Under the pieces are notes generated by a model, which was given only the letters and a program-made list of their open reading frames with translations, did no database searches and was not told where the DNA came from. Below, in pieces: positions 41,779 to 51,168 of a DNA stretch of 64,000 nucleotides (position 1 is its first letter; every line of letters begins with the position of its first letter). The stretch lies in contig CAYMUY010000011.1 in assembly GCA_964393825.1 (NCBI GenBank), forward strand, positions 30,864 through 94,863, given 5' to 3'. The stretch comes from PFJX01 sp964393825 (GTDB lineage Bacteria; Pseudomonadota; Gammaproteobacteria; Burkholderiales; Thiobacillaceae). The position numbers were made by a program, and so were the translations under genes.

Positions 41779-43179
41779 TTACTTCTTGAAGGTCTTGTTC
41801 CGCCGCCGGGCGTCGCGCTCGGCGGTGCGGATCTGGCGCGGCGTCAACGGCGTCGGCTTGCGCGACTCGAAGGGATTGTGGCCGGATTTGAAATCCACCC
41901 GCAGCGGCGTGCCCTGCAGGTTGAACACGGTGCGGAAGGTGTTTTCCAGGTAGCGCTTGTAGCTGTCGGTGATGCCTTCCAGATGGTTGCCGTGGATGAT
42001 GATCACCGGCGGATTGCTGCCGCCCTGGTGGGCGTACTTGGGCTTTGGCCGGAACAGCCCGGACTTGCCGGGTTGCTGCTGCGCCACCGCGTCCTGCAGC
42101 ACCCGGGTGAGGCGCGGCGTCGGCAGCTTGGCCATGGCTGCCGCATAGGCCTCGTCCACCGATTTCAGCACCGCGCCGATGCCATCCCCGCGCAACGCCG
42201 AGATGAAATGGAAACGGGCGAAGGAGAGGAATTCCAGCTTGCGGGTGAGATCGCGCTTGATCTGCTCGCGCGCATAGCCGTCCATGCCATCCCACTTGTT
42301 CACCGCCACCACCAGCGCCCGCCCGGCCTCCAGCACGAAGCCGGCCAGATGCGCATCCTGGTCGGAGATCTCCTGGCGCGCGTCGAGCACCAGGATGACC
42401 ACGTTGGCATCCTCGATGGCCTGCAAGGTCTTGATCACCGAGAACTTCTCGATCGCCTCGGTCACCCGCCCCTTGCGCCGCACCCCGGCGGTATCGATCA
42501 GCGTGTAAGGCTTGCCGCCACGTTCGAACTCGACATAGATGGAGTCGCGCGTGGTGCCGGGCTGGTCGAACGCGATCACCCGCTGCTCGCCGACGAAGCT
42601 GTTCACCAGCGTGGACTTGCCGACGTTGGGGCGGCCGATAATCGCGATCATCGGCTGCTCGGCCGTGCTTTCCTCTTCCACGTCATCCGGGAACGGCGCC
42701 AGCGACAGATCCACCAGGTCGCGCACTCCCTCGCCGTGGGCGCCAGAGATGGCCACCGGCTCGCCGAGGCCGAGTTCAAAGAACTCGGCGCTGACCACGC
42801 CCCGGTTCATGCCCTCGGTCTTGTTCACCGCCACGATCACCGGGCGCCCGGAGCGACGCAGTTTCTCGGCGATGATCATGTCCTGCGGGGTGATGCCGGC
42901 GCGGCCGTCGACCAGGAAGATCACCGCGTCGCCCTCCGCCACCGCCTGCATGGTCTGCTTCGCCATCTCCGCCAGGATGCCGGTATCCACCACCGGTTCG
43001 AAGCCCCCGGTATCAACCACCAGGTACGGCTTCGAGCCGCCGCGGCCATGGCCGTAGTGGCGATCGCGGGTCAGGCCGGGCAGATCGTGAACGAGCGCGT
43101 CGCGCGTCTTGGTCAGACGATTGAACAACGTGGATTTGCCGACATTCGGACGGCCGACCAGGACGAGAGTGGGTTTCAT
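41779..43179 (-). CDS. der: Ribosome assembly GTPase Der (EngA)
   Basis: The 466-residue protein has two GTPase domains, each with GRPNVGKST (near 9-17 and 186-194), DTGG/DTAG switches and NKTEG/NKWDG motifs, followed by a KH-like domain. It is required for 50S assembly. The C-terminal tail (RDARRRNKTFKK) is basic. It closes the minus-strand block and is convergent with pap. Confidence 0.97.
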   Translation of the reverse strand: MKPTLVLVGRPNVGKSTLFNRLTKTRDALVHDLPGLTRDRHYGHGRGGSKPYLVVDTGGFEPVVDTGILAEMAKQTMQAVAEGDAVIFLVDGRAGITPQDMIIAEKLRRSGRPVIVAVNKTEGMNRGVVSAEFFELGLGEPVAISGAHGEGVRDLVDLSLAPFPDDVEEESTAEQPMIAIIGRPNVGKSTLVNSFVGEQRVIAFDQPGTTRDSIYVEFERGGKPYTLIDTAGVRRKGRVTEAIEKFSVIKTLQAIEDANVVILVLDARQEISDQDAHLAGFVLEAGRALVVAVNKWDGMDGYAREQIKRDLTRKLEFLSFARFHFISALRGDGIGAVLKSVDEAYAAAMAKLPTPRLTRVLQDAVAQQQPGKSGLFRPKPKYAHQGGSNPPVIIIHGNHLEGITDSYKRYLENTFRTVFNLQGTPLRVDFKSGHNPFESRKPTPLTPRQIRTAERDARRRNKTFKK

Positions 43180-43257
43180 GCTTGCGAGGGGAGTGGGTTC
43201 ATGAGGAACGGGGAGTCACGGAAGATGGCCCGGCCACCCCCCCTTCCTCGGCCCGCA

Positions 43258-44421
43258 TCACTGGATTCTGTACACGAACACGCCGCCGTTCGCGGTCTGC
43301 ACGACAAGGCCGGACTTGAGCGGGACCATGACGCCGTTGATGGCGCTGCCGTCGGTCCCGACGCGGGCGGCAAAGGCGCCGTCCTCGGCGTTGAGCAGAT
43401 GCACCTGCCCCTGGTAATCGCCCACCGCGACATAGCGATCGGCGACGGCGACGGGGCTGGAGAGATGACGGTCGCGCAGCTTGTCCTGCTTCCAGGAATT
43501 GCCGCCACGGTTGCGTTCGTAGGCAAACAGCGCGCCATGGTCATCGCTGGCGAACACATAGCGGCCATCCATGTCGACGCCGCGCAGAGCCGAAAGGTCG
43601 CGGGCCCAGGCCACGTTGCCCGTCACGCGGTCGACGCAGGCGACGCGCCCCTGATAGGCGGCGGCGCAGACCAGCCGGTCGTCCATCGCCAGCGTCCCGA
43701 CCACATCGGCGATGCGCTCCAGTTCGGTGGTGCCACGCGGCAGGGCAATGTTGGCTTCCCACAGCGGCGCGCCATTGACCAGCGACAGCGCGCTCAACTT
43801 GCCGCCGGCATTGCCCGCGTACAAGGCTGTGTTGGTGAGTACCAGATGTCCCTGCTCACGCAGGGTCAGCGTCGGCAGGGACCGACTGTTGGCCCAGCGC
43901 TGCTTGCCGTCGCGGGCATTGAACAAGGCAATCTTGCCATCGTTGCCGCGCGCGGCAACGACACCGGCCGCCGCTACCGGCGGCACCAGGATTTCGCCGG
44001 ACAGCCTGCCTTGCCAGGCACGGCTGCCGTCCGTCGCCTTGAAGGCCAGGAGTTCGCCCTTGGGCGTACCCACCAGAACCAGGCCTTCACCGACACCGAC
44101 GCCCGCCGAAAGCGCCTGGCCGACGTCGATCCGCCAGAGTTCGCGACCACTGGCAAGATCCAGCTTGATCACAACGCCGTCGCGCCCGGCCACGTAGACG
44201 GCCTCACCATCCGTACCCGGCGAGAATTCGAAGGGGCCGGCGGCACCCACCTTGGCCTCCCACTGCCGAGCCAGGCTGGCACTGGCCTTGAATTCGCCCA
44301 GTTCCGCCGGCTTGCTGGCCGGCTTGTCGGAGGAAAACCAGCCGCTGATCGTGGAACAGCCGGACAGGGAACTACCCGCGGCAATGGCGAAGGCGGCAAT
44401 GACAAAGGCACGTTTCAGCAC
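43258..44421 (-). CDS. bamB: BamB, outer-membrane assembly lipoprotein
   Basis: GGGAGG followed by a 5-base gap points to GTG 44421 as the start; an ATG at 44439 would overlap yfgM. The 387-residue protein has a lipobox (SSLSGC, lipidated C22) and repeated PQQ-like beta-propeller blades (DGVVIKLDLASGRELWRIDVG, VVQTANGGVFVY). It is a subunit of the BAM complex. Confidence 0.95.
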   Translation of the reverse strand: MLKRAFVIAAFAIAAGSSLSGCSTISGWFSSDKPASKPAELGEFKASASLARQWEAKVGAAGPFEFSPGTDGEAVYVAGRDGVVIKLDLASGRELWRIDVGQALSAGVGVGEGLVLVGTPKGELLAFKATDGSRAWQGRLSGEILVPPVAAAGVVAARGNDGKIALFNARDGKQRWANSRSLPTLTLREQGHLVLTNTALYAGNAGGKLSALSLVNGAPLWEANIALPRGTTELERIADVVGTLAMDDRLVCAAAYQGRVACVDRVTGNVAWARDLSALRGVDMDGRYVFASDDHGALFAYERNRGGNSWKQDKLRDRHLSSPVAVADRYVAVGDYQGQVHLLNAEDGAFAARVGTDGSAINGVMVPLKSGLVVQTANGGVFVYRIQ

Positions 44422-44422
44422 A

Positions 44423-45052
44423 TCAGCCTCCCAGGGCATCCAGCCGGATTTCCAGCAGCGGTTTCAGGGAACTCTTGGCGTCGAGTTTCTCCAGCGCCAG
44501 CTTGTAGGCCGCGCGCGCCTCCGCCGGCTTGCCCTGCTCGACCAGGATGTCGCCCTTGAGCTGGGCGGCCAGGCCCTGGAAGGCCGGATCGAAAGACCCC
44601 TCGAGCTGCGCCAGGGCGCCGGCGGAATCCTTGTCCTCGAACAGGATGGCGGCCAGGCGAAGCCGCGCGAGCTGCTTGAGGCCGTCGTCACGGGCATGTT
44701 CCAGCGCATATTCATACTGGGCGCGCGCGCTTTTCAGGTTACCGCTCTCATAGTTCACGCGGCCGGCCAGCCAGGCGGCGGGTGCCGCATAGGCGCTGCG
44801 CGGCTGGTTCTCCATGATCCGCGCGGTGATCTCCTTGGTCGCCTTGAGGTCGTTCACTGAAGCCGCCTGCACCGCCGTATCGAACAGCATGGAGGCTTCC
44901 GCCGCCTGGTCGTGTTGCCAGGTCTGCCAGGCGCGCCAGCCGCCGACGCTGAGCAGAAACACGGCCACGCCCAGGATCACCTTGGTGCCATGCTGTTTCC
45001 ACCACGCCTTGAACTCGTCGAGTTGTTCCTGTTCTTCCAGATCGAACGCCAT
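44423..45052 (-). CDS. yfgM: YfgM-like TPR membrane protein
   Basis: The 209-residue protein has a short cytosolic N-terminus (MAFDLEEQEQLDEFKAWWK), one membrane segment (TKVILGVAVFLLSVGGW) and a periplasmic TPR region (YEYALEHARDDGLKQLARLRLA). It fits the ancillary SecYEG translocon subunit YfgM that lies between hisS and bamB in many proteobacteria. It is 3 bases from hisS and adjoins bamB. Confidence 0.92.
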   Translation of the reverse strand: MAFDLEEQEQLDEFKAWWKQHGTKVILGVAVFLLSVGGWRAWQTWQHDQAAEASMLFDTAVQAASVNDLKATKEITARIMENQPRSAYAAPAAWLAGRVNYESGNLKSARAQYEYALEHARDDGLKQLARLRLAAILFEDKDSAGALAQLEGSFDPAFQGLAAQLKGDILVEQGKPAEARAAYKLALEKLDAKSSLKPLLEIRLDALGG

Positions 45053-45055
45053 TGC

Positions 45056-46375
45056 CTATTCCTCAAAAGATCCTGTCGCCGCCAGGGCGGCACGCGAAGC
45101 AACCGGCTTGCCGCCGCCGCCACATTTTTCCACCGCCGCCGCCAGGGCGACGCGCTGTTGTTCACCTTCCCCACGCAGGGGTTTCACCGTCACCTCGCCG
45201 ACGGCGGCTTCATCATCGCCGATGATCACGGCATGACGGGCACCGCTGGCATCCGCCTTCTTCATCTGCGACTTGAAGCTGCCGCCGCCACCGTGCAGCA
45301 CGACGTCCAGGCCACCGTCACGCAAGGTCTCGGCCGCCTGCTGCGCGAAACGGGAGGCGGCTTCACCGACGTTGACCAGATAGACATCCGGCGCGTCAGC
45401 GGGCGGCATCACCCCTACCTCGACCAACAGGGCGAGCAGGCGTTCCACGCCCATGGCATAGCCGCAGGCCGGCGCCGGCTTGCCGCCGAGCTGCTGCACC
45501 AGGCCATCGTAACGGCCGCCGGCACAGACCGTGCCCTGGGCGCCGAGACGATCGGTCACCCACTCGTAGACGGTGAAGTTGTAGTAATCGAGGCCGCGCA
45601 CCAGGCGCGGATTGATCGTATACGGAATCCCCGCCGCCTCCAGGCCCTGCCTGACCGCGGCGAAATGAGCCAGCGCGGTCTCGTCGAGCTCGTCCATCAA
45701 CTTCGGCGCGCCTTCCACCAGCGCCTGCATGGCCGGGTTCTTGGTATCGAGGATGCGCAGCGGGTTGCTGTGCAGGCGACGTTGCGCGTCGGCGTCCAGT
45801 TCCGCCGCATGCGCCTGGAAATAGGCGATCAGCTTTTCCCGATGCCGCGCGCGCGATTCGGCGCCGCCGAGGGAATTGATTTCCAGGCGGACGCAATCGG
45901 CCAGGCCAAGCAGCTTCCACAGCCGCGCCGTCATCAGCAGATGCTCGATGTCGAGGTCCGGCCCGGCGAAGCCGAGCGCCTCGATGCCAAACTGGTGGAA
46001 CTGGCGGTAGCGCCCTTTCTGCGGCCGCTCGTGACGGAACATCGGACCGGCGTACCAGAGCCGCTTGCCGCCGTCGAACAGCAGGTTGTGCTCGATCGCG
46101 GCGCGCACGCAGCTGGCGGTGCCTTCAGGACGCAGCGTCATGCTCTCGCCATTGAGCTCGTCGACGAAGGTGTACATCTCCTTCTCGACGATATCGGTCA
46201 CCTCGCCGATGGCGCGTTTGAACAAGCCGGTATGTTCCAGGATGGGCGTGCGCAGCTCGCGATACCCATAGGCTTTCAGCCAGGCGCGCAGGATGCCTTC
46301 AAAGTGTTGCCAAAGCGGCGAGTCCGTCGGCAGAAGGTCGTTCATGCCGCGCACGGCGCGGATCGAATGGCTCAT
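45056..46375 (-). CDS. hisS: Histidyl-tRNA synthetase
   Basis: The 439-residue class II synthetase shows RGMNDLLPTDSPLW at the start, motif 2 (RPEGTASCVRAAIEHN), the histidine-binding GLDYYNFTVYEWV and GGRYDGLVQQLGG, and a C-terminal anticodon-binding domain. Length is normal. It charges tRNA-His in the cytosol. Confidence 0.97.
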   Translation of the reverse strand: MSHSIRAVRGMNDLLPTDSPLWQHFEGILRAWLKAYGYRELRTPILEHTGLFKRAIGEVTDIVEKEMYTFVDELNGESMTLRPEGTASCVRAAIEHNLLFDGGKRLWYAGPMFRHERPQKGRYRQFHQFGIEALGFAGPDLDIEHLLMTARLWKLLGLADCVRLEINSLGGAESRARHREKLIAYFQAHAAELDADAQRRLHSNPLRILDTKNPAMQALVEGAPKLMDELDETALAHFAAVRQGLEAAGIPYTINPRLVRGLDYYNFTVYEWVTDRLGAQGTVCAGGRYDGLVQQLGGKPAPACGYAMGVERLLALLVEVGVMPPADAPDVYLVNVGEAASRFAQQAAETLRDGGLDVVLHGGGGSFKSQMKKADASGARHAVIIGDDEAAVGEVTVKPLRGEGEQQRVALAAAVEKCGGGGKPVASRAALAATGSFEE

Positions 46376-46435
46376 GATGGATTACCGGGAAGCGGGGGAC
46401 GGGGACGGGCGCGGTCGGGCAGCACCGCTGGCCGG

Positions 46436-47677
46436 TCACCGCGGACCGCTCTCTCCTCCGTAAGTTCGTTGCACGTAATCGTCGACGATGGCCTGGAACT
46501 CCTCGGCGATCCGATCGCCCTTGAGCGTGACGGTCTTGACGCCGTCGACATAGACCGGGGCCACCGGGGTTTCGCCGGTACCGGGCAGGCTGATGCCGAT
46601 GTTGGCATGCTTGCTCTCGCCGGGACCGTTCACCACGCACCCCATCACCGCCACGTTCATGCTCTCGACGCCGGGATACTGGTTGCGCCAGGCCGGCATC
46701 TGGCCACGCAGCCAGTTCTGGATCTTCTGCGCCAGTTCCTGGAACACGGTGCTGGTGGTGCGACCGCATCCGGGGCAGGCGGTGACCATGGGGGTGAAGG
46801 AACGCAGGCCCACGGTCTGCAGGATCTCCTGCGCCACCTGCACCTCGGTGGTGCGCGACTCGCCCGGTTGCGGCGTCAGCGACACGCGGATGGTATCGCC
46901 GATGCCTTCCTGCAACAGAATGGCCAGCGCCGCCGTCGAGGCGACGATGCCCTTGCTGCCCATGCCCGCCTCGGTCAGGCCCAGATGCAGGGCGTAGTCG
47001 GAGCGGCGGGCGAGGTCGCGGTAGACCTGGATCAGGTCCTGCACGCCGGAGAGCTTGCACGACAGGATGATGCGGTCGCCCGGCAGGCCGAGTTCCTCGG
47101 CGCGGGCGGCGGATTCCAGGGCGGAAACGATGAGGGCGTGACGCATCACCTGCTCGGGCTCATGTGGCTCGGCGCGCTGACCGTTCTCGTCCATCATCCG
47201 CGCCAGCAACTCCTGGTCCAGGCTGCCCCAGTTGACGCCGATGCGCACCGCCTTGCCATAGCGCGCGGCGGCTTCCACCAGGGTGGCGAACTGCTCATCC
47301 TTTTTCGCGCCGCGACCGACATTGCCGGGGTTGATGCGCAGCTTGGCGAGGGCCTGGGCGCACTCCGGCACCGCCTTGATCAGGCGATGGCCGTTGAAAT
47401 GGAAATCGCCGATCAGGGGCACGTCGCAGCCCATCGCGTCGAGCTTCTCGCGGATGGCGACGACACCGCGCGCGGCTTCCTCGGTGTTGACGGTGAGCCG
47501 CACCAGCTCGGAGCCGGCCTGCCAGAGGGCGTGGACCTGGGCGACCGTACCGGCGACATCGGCGGTGTCGGTATTGGTCATCGACTGCACCACCACCGGC
47601 GCGCCGCCGCCGACCGCCACGTGGCCCACCATGACGCGCCGGGTAGGCCGGCGCACGATTGTTTGGAGGGTTGTCAT
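46436..47677 (-). CDS. ispG: IspG, flavodoxin/ferredoxin-dependent HMBPP synthase
   Basis: The 413-residue enzyme converts 2-C-methyl-D-erythritol 2,4-cyclodiphosphate to HMBPP in the MEP isoprenoid pathway. It has the TIM-barrel start VQSMTNTDTADV, and the [4Fe-4S] cysteines in ACPGCGRT and MGCVVNGPGES. An in-frame GTG at 47683 is an alternative start. The place between hisS and rodZ is conserved. Confidence 0.96.
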   Translation of the reverse strand: MTTLQTIVRRPTRRVMVGHVAVGGGAPVVVQSMTNTDTADVAGTVAQVHALWQAGSELVRLTVNTEEAARGVVAIREKLDAMGCDVPLIGDFHFNGHRLIKAVPECAQALAKLRINPGNVGRGAKKDEQFATLVEAAARYGKAVRIGVNWGSLDQELLARMMDENGQRAEPHEPEQVMRHALIVSALESAARAEELGLPGDRIILSCKLSGVQDLIQVYRDLARRSDYALHLGLTEAGMGSKGIVASTAALAILLQEGIGDTIRVSLTPQPGESRTTEVQVAQEILQTVGLRSFTPMVTACPGCGRTTSTVFQELAQKIQNWLRGQMPAWRNQYPGVESMNVAVMGCVVNGPGESKHANIGISLPGTGETPVAPVYVDGVKTVTLKGDRIAEEFQAIVDDYVQRTYGGESGPR

Positions 47678-47694
47678 TGCCACGGTATCCGGGG

Positions 47695-48657
47695 TTATTC
47701 CAGGGTCAGCCGGGCAACCTTCTGCCCGATGAAAGGAGTGAGATCGATGCGATGGCCGTCATAGCTCAATTGCACCCGCGCCGCCTCGCCCACCACCAGC
47801 CTGAACGGCGGCTCGCCGGCGAACAGTTCGACGCTGCCGGCGCGGACCAGCTTGGAATAACGCTTGCCCTGGCCATCCACAACCTGGATCCAGGCATCCA
47901 GCGTCGGCGCGAAGCGCAGGGTGCGGGTCTTGCCCGCCGGGGTGACCGCCGCCGGGGTCGCCACCGGGGCGGGTGTCGCGGCGGGCGTAGCGACCGCTTG
48001 CACGGCCGGCGCCACCGCGGGGGGAACCATGGCGGGCGAGACGGGCGCGGACGGTACCACGGGGGCGGGGGCGGGGGCGGGCGGCGCGGATTCCGTGGCG
48101 ATGTCGGCGGGCGCCGGTGCGACGGGCACCGGAGCCACGGGCGCGGGAACGGCGGACGGCAGCGGCAGCGCCACGGCAGCAGGATGCGCCATGGTCTCCA
48201 TGGTCTCCGCGACCAGGCTGTCCTCACCCTGGCGCAGCCAGTAATACAGCAGCGCCACCAGCAGGACGAAGAACCCCAGCGCCAGCATCGGCATCAACAC
48301 CCAGCGGCGCAGGCCTGGCGAGGTGAAGATCACACCCTCGCTGGGCGCCGTGATGGTTTCGGCGACGGCCGCGTGGATATCGACCGGAATGATCAATTGG
48401 CCGGGATCGACCTTGACCAGGCGCGCGTAGTTGCGGACAAAGCCTCGGCTGAACACTTCGCCGGGCAACTGCGTGAAGTCTTCCGCCTCCATGGCCTCGA
48501 TCTGGCGCTCGCTGAGTTTCAGCTTGGCCGCGACATCGGCGATGCCCATCCCGAGCGCCTCGCGGCCCGCCTTGAGCCTGTCGCCGAAGCCCGGATGAAA
48601 AATGGTCGACTGGGCCTCGTTCCCTCCCGCTGGCACGGTTTGCTCCGTCGCACTCAT
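47695..48657 (-). CDS. rodZ: RodZ-like cytoskeletal membrane protein
   Basis: The 320-residue protein has a cytosolic helix-turn-helix of Xre type (GFGDRLKAGREALGMGIADVAAKL), a single membrane segment (VLMPMLALGFFVLLVALLYY), a long proline/alanine-rich stretch and a C-terminal DUF4115 domain (FAPTLDAWIQVVDGQGKRYS). RodZ links MreB to the envelope. The Pro/Ala linker is long and of low complexity. It starts inside the pilF stop (4-base overlap). Confidence 0.9.
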   Translation of the reverse strand: MSATEQTVPAGGNEAQSTIFHPGFGDRLKAGREALGMGIADVAAKLKLSERQIEAMEAEDFTQLPGEVFSRGFVRNYARLVKVDPGQLIIPVDIHAAVAETITAPSEGVIFTSPGLRRWVLMPMLALGFFVLLVALLYYWLRQGEDSLVAETMETMAHPAAVALPLPSAVPAPVAPVPVAPAPADIATESAPPAPAPAPVVPSAPVSPAMVPPAVAPAVQAVATPAATPAPVATPAAVTPAGKTRTLRFAPTLDAWIQVVDGQGKRYSKLVRAGSVELFAGEPPFRLVVGEAARVQLSYDGHRIDLTPFIGQKVARLTLE

Positions 48658-49439
48658 AGCAGGTCTCCCATCTCGTCGTACTGGCCGGTCAGCAGCCATT
48701 GGGTTTGCATGGATACCGGGAAACGCCGGCGCAACTGGGCGCCATAGTTGGCTTCCGCCTCGTGGTCGCCCAGGCGGCGCTCGACGCGCACACCCAGCCA
48801 GAGCGCCTGGGCGCCGACCTCGGCTTGTTCGGTCAACTGCCGCAACAATGCGCGTGCCGCCAGCCAGCGGCCCTGGCGGAAGCTGACTTCGGCCATGCCC
48901 AGTTGCGCGGAGGCGTGGTTGGGTGCGCGCAGGATCGCGCGCTGGTAATACATCTCGGCGGCGTCGAGATCTCCCTGCGCCAGGCTGCAGGCGCCGGCAT
49001 TGCTCAAGGCCTTCTCGGGCGAGGCGTAGAGCGGGTTGGCCAGCGCCGTCTCGAAACGCTCGCGCGCTTCCTTCAGGCGCTTGCGCTGGCAAAGGAACAT
49101 GCCGTAGTTGTTGTGCGCCTCGGAGTACTGCGGTGACAACGCGATGGCGCGGCGGAAGCTTTCTTCCGCGCGCGCATCCTCGCGCAGGGCGCCATGCACC
49201 AGGCCGAGCATGTTGTAGGCCGGCGCATGGTCCGGATTGACCTTGAGCGCTTCGGTCAACTCATGCAGCGCCACCGCATACTGTCCGCGCAGGTAATAGC
49301 TGGCCGCCAGATCGGTATGCACCTGGGCGCGGATATCGCTGCCGCTGGCGACACGGGCCTCCGGACTGCGACCCATCTCGGGAGGCTGCGCCGCGCAACC
49401 GGCGAGCGCCAGCAGCAGCCAGAAGGTGCCGCGCCTCAT
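48654..49439 (-). CDS. pilF: PilF/PilW type IV pilus TPR lipoprotein
   Basis: The 261-residue protein has a lipobox signal (WLLLALAGC) and TPR repeats (YYLRGQYAVALHELTEALKVNPDHAPAYNMLG; YSEAHNNYGMFLCQRKRLKEA, each typical 34-residue units). PilF/PilW promotes assembly of the PilQ secretin. It overlaps rlmN by 4 bases and rodZ by 4 bases. Confidence 0.93.
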   Translation of the reverse strand: MRRGTFWLLLALAGCAAQPPEMGRSPEARVASGSDIRAQVHTDLAASYYLRGQYAVALHELTEALKVNPDHAPAYNMLGLVHGALREDARAEESFRRAIALSPQYSEAHNNYGMFLCQRKRLKEARERFETALANPLYASPEKALSNAGACSLAQGDLDAAEMYYQRAILRAPNHASAQLGMAEVSFRQGRWLAARALLRQLTEQAEVGAQALWLGVRVERRLGDHEAEANYGAQLRRRFPVSMQTQWLLTGQYDEMGDLL

Positions 49440-50524
49440 GCTTCCCCCATGAACTTCTCGATGCGGCTCAGCACACGCCGGGATTTGTCCTGGACTTCTC
49501 CCGCCAACTGGCCACAGGCGGCATCGATGTCGTCACCGCGCGTCTTCCGCGTCGTCGCGACCTTGCCGGCGGCCATCAAGCGGCTGGCGAAGCGGCGCAC
49601 GGTCTCGGAGGGTGAACGCCGGAAACCGGAATTCGGGAAGGGATTGAAGGGAATCAGGTTGAATTTGCAGTTCACGTCGCGGGTCAGTTCCAGCAACTGG
49701 TCGGCATGCACGGGCTGGTCGTTGACGCCATCGAGCATGACGTATTCGAAAGTAATGAAGTCGCGCGGGCCGTCCTGGACATAGCGCCGGCAGGCGGGCA
49801 TCAGCACCGAAAGCGGATATTTCTGGTTGATCGGCACCAACTGGTCGCGCAGTGCGTCGTTGGGCGCATGCAGGGACACCGCCAGCGCCACCGGCAATCT
49901 TTCGCGCAACCGGTCCATCGCCGGCACGATGCCGGAGGTGGAAATGGTGACGCGCCGCTTCGACAGACCATAGGCATGGTCGTCGAGCATCATGGAGACG
50001 GCGGTCACGGTGTTGTCGAAGTTGAGCAGAGGCTCGCCCATGCCCATCAGGACCACATTGGAGATGATGCGCTCGCCTTTGGGATCGCGCCCCATCGCCT
50101 TGTTCGCCCACCACAACTGGCCGATGATTTCCGCCACCGACAGGTTGCGGTTGAAGCCTTGCCGGCCGGTCGAGCAGAAAGCGCACTCCAGCGCGCAGCC
50201 CACCTGGGTGGACACGCAGAGGGTGCCGCGTTCGGCCTCCGGGATGAACACCGTCTCGACCCGATTGTTCGGGCCGACTTCCAGCAGCCACTTGCGGGTG
50301 CCGTCGTCGGACACCTGCTCATGGCCCAGCACCGGCGGCCGGATCTCGGCCACTTGCGGCAACTTGGCGCGCAGGGACTTGGCCAGATCGGTCATCTGGT
50401 CGAAGTCGTCGGCGCCGTACTGATGCAGCCAGTGCATCACCTGCCGGGCGCGAAACGGCTTCTCGCCGAGGCTTTCGAAGAAAGCGACGAGCCCGGGAAG
50501 ATCGAGATCGAGCAGGTTCTGCAT
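49436..50524 (-). CDS. rlmN: RlmN, dual-specificity rRNA/tRNA methyltransferase
   Basis: I start at ATG 50524 (MQNLLDLDLPGLVAFF). The 362-residue radical-SAM enzyme has the cluster motif CALECAFCSTG and the GMGEPLLNFD motif. It methylates A2503 of 23S rRNA and A37 of some tRNAs. Catalytic cysteines in FITFEYVMLDGVND/ACGQLAGE regions fit the family. Confidence 0.96.
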   Translation of the reverse strand: MQNLLDLDLPGLVAFFESLGEKPFRARQVMHWLHQYGADDFDQMTDLAKSLRAKLPQVAEIRPPVLGHEQVSDDGTRKWLLEVGPNNRVETVFIPEAERGTLCVSTQVGCALECAFCSTGRQGFNRNLSVAEIIGQLWWANKAMGRDPKGERIISNVVLMGMGEPLLNFDNTVTAVSMMLDDHAYGLSKRRVTISTSGIVPAMDRLRERLPVALAVSLHAPNDALRDQLVPINQKYPLSVLMPACRRYVQDGPRDFITFEYVMLDGVNDQPVHADQLLELTRDVNCKFNLIPFNPFPNSGFRRSPSETVRRFASRLMAAGKVATTRKTRGDDIDAACGQLAGEVQDKSRRVLSRIEKFMGEA

Positions 50525-50594
50525 GGGATGGCTAGGGGTGGCTGGCGAGTCGCAAGCAGCTCCTCGCCACTCGCCTCTCGCCATGCACCATGGA

Positions 50595-51023
50595 TCAGCG
50601 GCCGGAGTAAACGTTCAGCGCCGGGAAGAAATAGGCCACTTCCACTTTCGCGGTGTCGGGACCGTCGGAGCCGTGCACGGCGTTGGCATCGATGCTCTCG
50701 GCGAAATCGGCGCGAATGGTGCCGGCTTCGGCCTTCTTGGGGTCGGTCGCGCCCATCAGCTCACGGTTCTTGGCGATGGCATCCTCGCCTTCCAGCACCT
50801 GGATCATCACCGGGCCGGAAGTCATGAAGGCGACCAGATCCTTGTAGAAGGGGCGCTCCTTGTGCACGGCGTAGAAACCGCCGGCTTCCTGCTCGGACAA
50901 CCAGGCCATGCGCGCGGCGATAACCTTGAGGCCGTTGCTCTCGAAACGGGAATAGATTTTGCCGATGACATTCTTGGCGACGGCATCGGGTTTGATGATG
51001 GAGAGGGTACGTTCAACAGCCAT
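50595..51023 (-). CDS. ndk: Nucleoside diphosphate kinase
   Basis: The 142-residue enzyme has the full NDK signature (ERTLSIIKPDAVAKN at the start and the catalytic histidine in NAVHGSDGPDTA). It balances nucleoside triphosphates. It begins the conserved block ndk-rlmN-pilF-rodZ-ispG-hisS and is divergent from the SPOR gene. Confidence 0.97.
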   Translation of the reverse strand: MAVERTLSIIKPDAVAKNVIGKIYSRFESNGLKVIAARMAWLSEQEAGGFYAVHKERPFYKDLVAFMTSGPVMIQVLEGEDAIAKNRELMGATDPKKAEAGTIRADFAESIDANAVHGSDGPDTAKVEVAYFFPALNVYSGR

Positions 51024-51168
51024 GGTGCGGTGCTCCGGATTCTGACAGGGGGGTTGTAAAAGAGAGGGAACGCATTGAAAAGACGCGAAAAAAGCGCGCG
51101 GAAGTTACCACGAAAGGCCCCTAAAATAAAGGCGGCGCGCCATTCCGGGGCGCGGCAAGGAGGCAACG

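Noticed and set aside
41878..47764. Long plus-strand frames opposite der-bamB and hisS-ispG (41878-44559 and 44912-47764)
   Set aside because: Antisense shadows of well-conserved housekeeping genes.
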